From contig JBKGZA010000157.1 of the NCBI GenBank assembly GCA_046545815.1, positions 1-7,640 on the forward strand: DNA of 7,640 nucleotides. The letters are read 5' to 3'. This document shows positions 1-4,894 of the stretch, piece by piece. A program made the translations under genes and the position numbers. Every line of letters starts with the position of its first letter. Position 1 is the first letter of the stretch. Origin of the DNA: JAGXLC01 sp046545815. GTDB taxonomy: Bacteria > Bacteroidota > Bacteroidia > Bacteroidales > UBA12077. Below the pieces are notes generated by a model. The model did not search any database. It was not told where the DNA came from and saw only the letters and a program-made list of their open reading frames with translations.

Positions 1-197
1 CCTTCTCCGTGACGTGGAGATGAAAAATGTAATTCTAATAGCCTTCTCCGTGACGCGGAGATGAAAAATGTAATTCTAATAGCCTTCTCCATGATCTGGA
101 GATGAAAAATGTAATTCTAATAACCCTCCACGGGGTGCGGGGCCATAAATGAGATTACCCATAACCTTCCCCCCATGATCTGGAGATGAAAATGAAA
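1..197. repeat. 41-bp tandem repeat array with hairpin core
   Basis: Units begin at 1, 42, 83, 124 and 165, an exact 41-bp register. Units 1 and 2 differ at one base; unit 3 differs from unit 2 at five; unit 4 keeps the register but matches at only about half of its positions; unit 5 is partial with two extra C. Each of the first three has a 6-bp stem (TCTCCR/YGGAGA) closing a 5-base loop, followed by the A/T-rich stretch ATGAAAAATGTAATTCTAAT. The base pair nearest the loop is G-T, G-C and A-T in units 1, 2 and 3, so pairing is kept while the bases change. The array is cut by the left edge and may continue outside. Reading frames through it (minus 76-282 and plus 186-371) are products of the repeat and are not called as genes. 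Confidence 0.9.
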
Positions 198-229
198 ACT
201 TTTCAGAATTTTTTATTTCTCTTTCAGCA

Positions 230-251
230 GGAACGCACGGCCGTGCGTTCC
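230..251. repeat. perfect 22-bp palindrome
   Basis: Two 11-bp arms, GGAACGCACGG and its exact complement, meet with no spacer; pairing breaks at 229/252. The element is G/C-rich in an A/T-rich leader and lies about 140 bp upstream of the GH9 start. From memory, similar GGGACGCACGGCCGTGCGTCCC-like palindromes are scattered between genes in many bacterial genomes, so a REP-like interspersed repeat is more likely than an operator specific to this gene. A transcription terminator is unlikely because no T-run follows in either direction. Confidence 0.75.
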
Positions 252-352
252 CACAACAATTATGGCGTCCGGCTGGATCCATTAAAAAAATATCCGGGCA
301 TTCTTAACCCGAATAATTCAACACAGAAACTCTCAATTTTCATTTTTTTTGG

Positions 353-360
353 TATATTCG
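353..360 (+). promoter_or_regulatory. possible -7 promoter element for the GH9 gene
   Basis: TATATTCG matches the Bacteroidota sigma-ABfr -7 consensus TAnnTTTG at all but one defined position and lies 31 bp before the ATG, leaving a plausible short leader. No clear TTTG -33 element is seen about 20 bp upstream, so this is a weak call. The leader between it and the ATG (AAACAAATAAAATTT) is A/T-rich with only an AGG as Shine-Dalgarno-like sequence, usual for this phylum. Confidence 0.25.
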
Positions 361-391
361 ATGCCCCATAAACAAATAAAATTTCAGGCCT

Positions 392-2968
392 ATGTGTGCG
401 AGATACTCCAAAACATTCACTTCTATCATCTTTTCATTCATCATATCTCTGGGTTCTTTTACCTGGTCGCACGCCCAGGAACAAAAGCTTACCCTCAACG
501 ACAAAGATTACTTTGAAATGCCGGGCCTGAACGTGATGGTTTTTGACGATTTTTATCCCGAAGGTCACCAGGGTGGCGTTTCGATCATTCAGAACGGGAA
601 GCGCATCGCTACCAACGGCGATATCCGGCTTGGCCCTGCTCCGGGTCAGTGGCAGCCCCTGCCCAAAAAAGGCGAACGATCGGTGGATCAAGCAGAACAG
701 CGCATCAGCATGACCATGAGCTACCCCGATTCAAGCCGCCACCGGCAGGGTTTCAACCCCATGATCTATCCCGATCTTCAATTTGATTATAAAGTTAATG
801 TACAGGCAGAAGGCCAATCGTTCCGAATAACGGTGGATCTGGAGGAACCTTTGCCTGAGGAATGGATTGGTAAGGTGGGATTCAATATGGAACTCTTCCC
901 GGGTTTGTTATATGGAAAATATTATTACATGGATGATTCCTCGGGAATCTTTCCCCGGCAGGCCAATGGCCCGATGAGAAGGAACGCTGAAGGAGAACTT
1001 CACATAAAGCCTTTGGCCGAAGGCAAAACCCTTACCATTGCACCGGAAGACGATGCCAGGAGGATGCAGATCAAAAGTCCGAACGGGGAGCTGACACTCC
1101 TGGACGGCCGGGGCAAACACAACAACGGATGGTTTGTAGTACGATCAACGATACCTGAAGGAGCCACTGAAAATGCCATAGAATGGGTGGTCACACCTCA
1201 TGCAAAGCCCGGCTGGAAATACGACCCGGTCATTCACATATCGCAGGTGGGTTATCATCCCGATCAGGATAAAACAGCCGTGGTAGAACTGGATAAGCGG
1301 GAAAATACATTCGGAGAAGTAAAGTTAAAACGTGTTCTTCCCAATGGTGAAGAAGAAACGGTTTTATCGGAAAACCCGGATCCCTGGGGCGAATTCCTCC
1401 GTTATCAATACATTCAATTCGATTTCTCCGATATTACTCAAGAAGGCATATACCGGGTAGTATATGGCACTAAGAAAACCCTCCCGTTTGAAATCAGCAG
1501 TGACATATACGACAGACACGTCTGGCAGCCCACACTAGAATACTACCTGCCCGTTCAAATGTGCCACATGCGGGTAAACGACAAATACAGGGTATGGCAT
1601 GGATTGTGTCACATGGACGATGCCCTGAGGGCTCCTGATCACATCAACCACTTTGACGGGTACAGCCAGGGAGAGATCAATAACAGCAAATATGGAGAGC
1701 TTGAGCATGTACCGGGACTCAACCAGGGAGGCTGGCATGATGCGGGCGATTATGATCTGCGGGTAGAATCCCAGGCCGGAACAGTATTGCTGCTATCCCT
1801 GATCTATGAAAATTTTCAGGTAGATTATGACCAAACCATGATCGATCAGAAAAACCACCATGTGGAAATCCATCAGCCCGACGGCAAACCCGATGTATTG
1901 CAGCAGGTGGAACACGGCGTGCTGGCCGTGCTGGAAGGTTACAAAAAAATGGGCAAAGATTACCGGGGCATCATTGTCCCCACACTGCGTCAATACGTGC
2001 ATCTGGGCGATGCTTCCACGATGACCGACAACCAGGTAGCCAGACCTAACGAAGAGACAAAGGAGTTTGAAGGGCTCTGGTACACCAAAGTAGCGAATGA
2101 ATACTCCAAAATATTCGATCCGCTGATGAAAACGGATGAAATCGAAAAGGTGGAAAACGAGCTGGATGATAGGCTGGTGTTTACCGAGGAAAACCCATCC
2201 CGCACTTATAACAGCATAAGCAGCCTTTCAGCAGCATCCAGGGCGCTGAAAGGATACAACGATTCACTGTCCACCGAATGCCTCTCGATGGCTGAACATC
2301 TCTGGCAGACCCTTTCTGAAACAGGAAACCGCGGAGGGTCAAATAAAATTCAGGCGTTGGCAGAACTGATTCTGACTACCGGAAAACAACAATACAAGGA
2401 AACTCTTAAAGAAATGCTGCCCCAAATCAGGGAAAATGCCGGTTCGGCCGGATGGACCCTCGGCCGGGTTATGCCTCTGATGGAAGATGAATCTTTTGTT
2501 AATGAGGTAAAAGAAATAATGTCCGGCATCCAGGAAGATATTGAAAAGGCCGAAAAACAGAACCCGTTCGGTGTACCCTATGAACCCAACATCTGGGGTG
2601 CCGGCTGGGGCATCCAGGAATTTGGCATGGAGCAGTATTTTCTCCATACCGGCTGGCCCGACCTGTTTGACAAGGATTTGATGCTGAACGCCCTCAATTT
2701 TATATTGGGATGTCACCCAGGGCAAAATACTTCATCCTTTGCTTCCGGTGTGGGATCTAAATCCCTCACGGTAGCCTATGGCGTAAACCGGGCCGACTGG
2801 TCATTCATTCCCGGCGGCGTGGGATCCGGAACGGCCCTGATCCGGCCTGATTTTCCGGAACTGAAAAAATGGCCCTATTTCTGGCAGCAAACGGAATATG
2901 TGATGGGCGGAGGTGGCACCAACTACATGTTTCTGGTGCTGGCAGCACAGCAGCTTCTGAATGAATAA
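392..2968 (+). CDS. secreted GH9 family glycoside hydrolase with extra N-terminal domain
   Basis: This 858-residue protein has a Sec signal peptide (hydrophobic about residues 9-24, probable cut after SHA-29, leaving Gln/Glu at the new N-terminus) and should act in the periplasm or outside. Residues about 30-275 form a domain I cannot assign. Residues about 280-370, beginning IHISQVGYHPDQ, match the Ig-like CelD_N domain that precedes many GH9 catalytic domains. The (alpha/alpha)6 catalytic region runs from about 375 to the end: GGWHDAGDYD (446-455) carries the two conserved Asp, D450 and D453, with D453 the likely base, and TEYVMGG places E835 as the likely acid near the C-terminus. The usual GH9 histidine/arginine substrate motif near the 770-810 segment is not evident; that part reads LGCHPGQNTSSFASG and NRADWSFIPGG. 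Family members cleave beta-1,4-glucan or related beta-glycosides, but this divergent form may not be a cellulase. The start is the only Met that retains the signal peptide. It stands alone on its strand, 472 bp from the next gene. Confidence 0.9.
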   Translation: MCARYSKTFTSIIFSFIISLGSFTWSHAQEQKLTLNDKDYFEMPGLNVMVFDDFYPEGHQGGVSIIQNGKRIATNGDIRLGPAPGQWQPLPKKGERSVDQAEQRISMTMSYPDSSRHRQGFNPMIYPDLQFDYKVNVQAEGQSFRITVDLEEPLPEEWIGKVGFNMELFPGLLYGKYYYMDDSSGIFPRQANGPMRRNAEGELHIKPLAEGKTLTIAPEDDARRMQIKSPNGELTLLDGRGKHNNGWFVVRSTIPEGATENAIEWVVTPHAKPGWKYDPVIHISQVGYHPDQDKTAVVELDKRENTFGEVKLKRVLPNGEEETVLSENPDPWGEFLRYQYIQFDFSDITQEGIYRVVYGTKKTLPFEISSDIYDRHVWQPTLEYYLPVQMCHMRVNDKYRVWHGLCHMDDALRAPDHINHFDGYSQGEINNSKYGELEHVPGLNQGGWHDAGDYDLRVESQAGTVLLLSLIYENFQVDYDQTMIDQKNHHVEIHQPDGKPDVLQQVEHGVLAVLEGYKKMGKDYRGIIVPTLRQYVHLGDASTMTDNQVARPNEETKEFEGLWYTKVANEYSKIFDPLMKTDEIEKVENELDDRLVFTEENPSRTYNSISSLSAASRALKGYNDSLSTECLSMAEHLWQTLSETGNRGGSNKIQALAELILTTGKQQYKETLKEMLPQIRENAGSAGWTLGRVMPLMEDESFVNEVKEIMSGIQEDIEKAEKQNPFGVPYEPNIWGAGWGIQEFGMEQYFLHTGWPDLFDKDLMLNALNFILGCHPGQNTSSFASGVGSKSLTVAYGVNRADWSFIPGGVGSGTALIRPDFPELKKWPYFWQQTEYVMGGGGTNYMFLVLAAQQLLNE

Positions 2969-3026
2969 AAACTAAAAAACAGACTCATCTATATACCAGC
3001 CATAATAAAATCCAATCCCCCGGAAT

Positions 3027-3048
3027 TTCAGAACCCGAAGGGTCTGAA
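3027..3048. repeat. hairpin-forming inverted repeat downstream of GH9
   Basis: TTCAGAACCC and GGGTCTGAA pair over nine base pairs with one bulged A around a GAA loop. It lies 58 bp after the GH9 stop codon, so it could contribute to transcript ending or 3' stability, but no T-run follows on either strand, arguing against a classical intrinsic terminator. Similar CAGAACCC...GGGTCTG sequences are, from memory, common between genes in Bacteroidota, so an interspersed repeat is the likely identity. Confidence 0.6.
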
Positions 3049-3049
3049 C

Positions 3050-3078
3050 TGTTGTATTACAACATCACGGATGTAATA
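3050..3078. repeat. overlapping palindromes
   Basis: Three mutually exclusive pairings overlap directly after the preceding hairpin: TGTTGTA/TACAACA (3050-3056 with 3058-3064, one central base), TATTACA/TGTAATA (3055-3061 with 3072-3078), and ACATC/GATGT (3062-3066 with 3070-3074, loop ACG). The last two nest into one longer hairpin with an unpaired base at 3071. Function unknown. Confidence 0.5.
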
Positions 3079-3164
3079 TCCATTCGAAACTTCATTTTGC
3101 ACTCCTGAAAGGATCTTTTTAAATTATACTTCACAGGAACATCATGGATAAAATTGTTCAGCTA

Positions 3165-3401
3165 CCCGGCACACCATTTTATACCTGCCTCTTCGGAATT
3201 GAGATTTCACGGCAACATGAACGCTTTATTCCAACCCTGTTGTCCTGTATCTTTGACATATTCGACAGTTTCTCATTCGCATAACACGCTCTTCACCAGA
3301 ATTTCTATTTCAGGATTTTCAGGCATGTCCATCTGTGCTTCGGGCCCGGAGTTCCAGTGAGTAAGCCCTGGGAGGTAAGTATGGCAAACAAATTCATGAT
3401 T
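3165..3401 (-). pseudogene. putative decayed protein-coding remnant, family not recognised
   Basis: One minus-strand frame reads as three protein-like segments separated only by stop codons: 42 codons at 3401-3276 (including CHTYLPGLTHWNSGPEAQ and then PENPEIEILVKSVL), a TGA at 3275-3273, 21 codons at 3272-3210 (ETVEYVKDTGQQGWNKAFML), a TGA at 3209-3207, and 14 codons at 3206-3165 (NLNSEEAGIKWCAG) ending in TAG. Upstream the frame is closed by TAA at 3404-3402. The composition, with charged helical stretches and Trp/Gly/Pro turns, is far more protein-like than the plus-strand frames over the same DNA. No shift of frame is needed, only two point-mutation stops. I do not recognise the family. 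It could also be chance, and there is no start codon for it. Confidence 0.35.
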
Positions 3402-3440
3402 TTACTTGTTGAATATAAAACAATTCAAAATCTAATTTTT

Positions 3441-4427
3441 ATGGTTAAAAGAAGACAATTTATAAAAATACTGACCGGCGCTTCTGCAGGTTTGTTAATT
3501 CCTTTACCCTCGTTACCCGCTGAAATAGACAGCAAAAAAGACAAATGGGGCAAATTGCTTCCTTTAAGGGATTTCGGCAAAACCAATGAAAAAGTCACCA
3601 TGCTTGGGCTCGGTGGTTTCCACATCGGACGAATGAACGACCGGGACGCCCAGGCTACCGTTGAAACAGCCATAGAGGGTGGAATACGGTTTATCGATTC
3701 GGCCGAAAGCTATCAGGACGGAGGAAGTGAAAAAAACATCGGAAAATTTATAGTGCCCAAATACCGGGATGAAGTGTTTATCATGACGAAAACCAGGGCT
3801 ACCGATAGAAAAACGGCCGAAGAACATCTGGAAGGTTCTCTGCGGCGTATGAACACCGACTATCTTGACCTGTGGCAGATGCATTCCATTGAAGATCCGG
3901 AAGATGCAGAAAACCGCATTAATCAGGGTGTTCTGGATGTAATGCTCAAAGCCAAACAGGAAGGCAAGGTGCGCCATATTGGATTTACCGGACATACTAC
4001 CACAACAGGCCACAACAGAATGATTGATCTTGCCGGGGAACTGGAAACCTGTCAGTTACCCATAAATGTTCTTGATCCAAATGATCAAAGCTACATCAAT
4101 GAGGTCCTTCCATCGCTCAGGAAAAACAATTACGGAGTGATCGCCATGAAAACCCTTGCAGGGGGGTCTTTTTTCGGTGGAGGATTCGACGGCAACCGGG
4201 GTGAAAAGGAAAAGGTTATGGATATCCTGAAAATGCAGGAAGCCATGCATTTTGTATGGTCTCTGCCAATTGATGTGCTGGTTACCGGACCCAAAACACC
4301 CGCCATGCTGCAAGAGAAAATAGACTTGGCCAAAAGCTTCACCGGTATGACTGAAGGCAAACGGCAGGCTTTAATTGATCGGGTGGCTCATTTTGCGGAA
4401 AAGGACATAGAATATTATAAGCGTTAG
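3441..4427 (+). CDS. Tat-exported aldo/keto reductase
   Basis: From the ATG at 3441 this is a 328-residue protein of the NAD(P)H-dependent aldo/keto reductase superfamily, a TIM barrel that interconverts carbonyls and alcohols. The N-terminus has a twin-arginine signal (KRRQFIK, residues 3-9, then a hydrophobic stretch to about 27), implying export of a folded, cofactor-loaded protein to the periplasm. The catalytic tetrad is visible: D86 and Y91 in FIDSAESY, K117 in MTKTRA, H148 in WQMHSI. GFTGH follows at 181-185 as in the family, and VTGPKTPAML near 281-290 fits the C-terminal cofactor-binding region. There is no Cys-rich tail, so it is not the Fe-S type. The frame is open further upstream, with in-frame ATGs at 3357, 3381 and 3396; 3441 is preferred because it puts the RR motif at the very start. 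The substrate is unknown; exported members in PULs are presumed to oxidise or reduce sugars. Confidence 0.88.
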   Translation: MVKRRQFIKILTGASAGLLIPLPSLPAEIDSKKDKWGKLLPLRDFGKTNEKVTMLGLGGFHIGRMNDRDAQATVETAIEGGIRFIDSAESYQDGGSEKNIGKFIVPKYRDEVFIMTKTRATDRKTAEEHLEGSLRRMNTDYLDLWQMHSIEDPEDAENRINQGVLDVMLKAKQEGKVRHIGFTGHTTTTGHNRMIDLAGELETCQLPINVLDPNDQSYINEVLPSLRKNNYGVIAMKTLAGGSFFGGGFDGNRGEKEKVMDILKMQEAMHFVWSLPIDVLVTGPKTPAMLQEKIDLAKSFTGMTEGKRQALIDRVAHFAEKDIEYYKR

Positions 4428-4491
4428 TTTATCTATTCTTAGAGAAAATCAAAATAAGTTCAATAACATTTATAATTCAAATATACAGGAG

Positions 4492-4544
4492 CACCAATAG
4501 CCAATTGTCATTGGTGGTCATTGATTGTCATTTTCTGTCATTCG
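4492..4544. repeat. 10-bp periodic repeat plus inverted repeat
   Basis: From 4505 four decamers follow without gaps: TTGTCATTGG, TGGTCATTGA, TTGTCATTTT, CTGTCATTCG, giving a TCATT core every 10 bp, one helical turn. Just before, CACCAAT (4492-4498) pairs with ATTGGTG (4510-4516) over 7 bp, and CCAAT (4501-4505) can instead pair with ATTGG (4510-4514). It sits 64 bp after the reductase stop codon, in the gap between convergent transcription units. Either a degenerate microsatellite-like intergenic repeat or a series of phased protein sites; the former is more likely. Confidence 0.7.
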
Positions 4545-4547
4545 TGG

Positions 4548-4593
4548 AAATTATTTATAATTTTCGCTTAATATAACTGTTATATTTAAATAT
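4548..4593. repeat. three consecutive AT-rich palindromes between convergent genes
   Basis: AAATTAT/ATAATTT (4548-4563, two central bases), AATATAAC-T-GTTATATT (4570-4586) and ATATTTAAATAT (4582-4593) are each perfect, the last two overlapping by five bases. They end eight bases from the stop codon of the sulfatase remnant. The position between converging units would suit a bidirectional transcription end, but the stems contain almost no G/C, so stability as RNA would be low; a protein-binding or bend site is equally possible. Confidence 0.5.
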
Positions 4594-4600
4594 CTAGATT

Positions 4601-4894
4601 TCAGTCAAACCAATCACCGCCGTCTTCCACCATTTCATTTCGGAGTTCAAGCATCCTGGCTTTCATCTTTTCCAGTTTTTGAGGATGCTTGCCGGCAATG
4701 TTATTCTCCTGGCCTGCATCCTTTTCAAGGTTGTACAGTTCAAAATGTCTTGGCTTTAAGGTATCGAGGTATTCCATGTGGTTTTCCCTGAAACCCCAGG
4801 GTTTGATCTTATCCAACGCTCCTTCATCCAGATTTTCATTTTTGGTGATCAGGCTGTCGTAGCCCAGCAACACATAATCACCATCCCTTAACCC
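4601..4894 (-). pseudogene. C-terminal remnant of a sulfatase
   Basis: The frame is open from 4894 to the TGA at 4603-4601, and its reading matches the tail of S1-type (formylglycine-dependent) sulfatases: LRDGDYVLLGYDSLI, then PRHFELYNLEKDAGQENNIA, then a helical end closing in GGDWFD. A full sulfatase is usually about 450-550 residues with C/S-x-P-x-R near its N-terminus; here fewer than 100 residues remain and the catalytic Cys/Ser, metal ligands and signal peptide are all gone. Upstream the frame meets a TGA at 4897-4895, inside the last codons of the adjacent glycosidase gene. A GTG at 4873 could formally start a 90-residue peptide, but it begins in the middle of the conserved DYVLLGY strand, so it is not a natural start. 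It is best read as the leftover of a deletion that removed the 5' four-fifths of the gene. If intact, it would have removed sulfate esters from the locus substrate. Confidence 0.82.

Larger units (their letters stand above)
2969..3440. other. intergenic stretch without an intact gene
   Basis: This 472-bp region between the GH9 and aldo/keto reductase genes holds palindromes at 3027-3078 and a probable decayed minus-strand coding remnant at 3165-3401, described separately. A plus-strand frame at 3144-3284 (46 codons, AGGA seven bases before its ATG) and another at 3154-3360 are open, but the second has the Phe/Ser/His-rich look of an antisense shadow and the first has nothing recognisable. No tRNA or other structured RNA was recognised. 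Confidence 0.6.

Noticed and set aside
1..197. CRISPR-like array
   Set aside because: Units are directly contiguous with no unique spacers, and no cas genes are present.
76..282. Minus-strand open frame of 68 codons across the repeat array
   Set aside because: Its sequence is dictated by the 41-bp repeats and the palindrome, with motifs such as FSSPDHG recurring once per unit; no signal or family features.
186..371. Plus-strand open frame of 61 codons before the GH9 gene
   Set aside because: It starts inside the repeat array and runs through the palindrome and A/T-rich leader; composition is not protein-like.
2339..2725. Minus-strand open frame of 128 codons inside the GH9 gene
   Set aside because: It is fully inside a conserved catalytic domain on the other strand, with no domain features of its own.
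3027..3048. Intrinsic terminator for the GH9 transcript
   Set aside because: The stem is acceptable but no T-run follows on either strand, so it is listed as a repeat rather than a terminator.
3144..3284. Small plus-strand ORF of 46 codons with AGGA before its ATG
   Set aside because: No recognisable family, and it lies in exact antisense codon register to the more protein-like minus-strand remnant, so it is more likely its shadow.
3406..3440. Possible sigma-ABfr promoter for the reductase (TTG, 21-bp gap, TAATTTTT)
   Set aside because: The -7-like element directly touches the ATG at 3441, so transcription would begin inside the gene.
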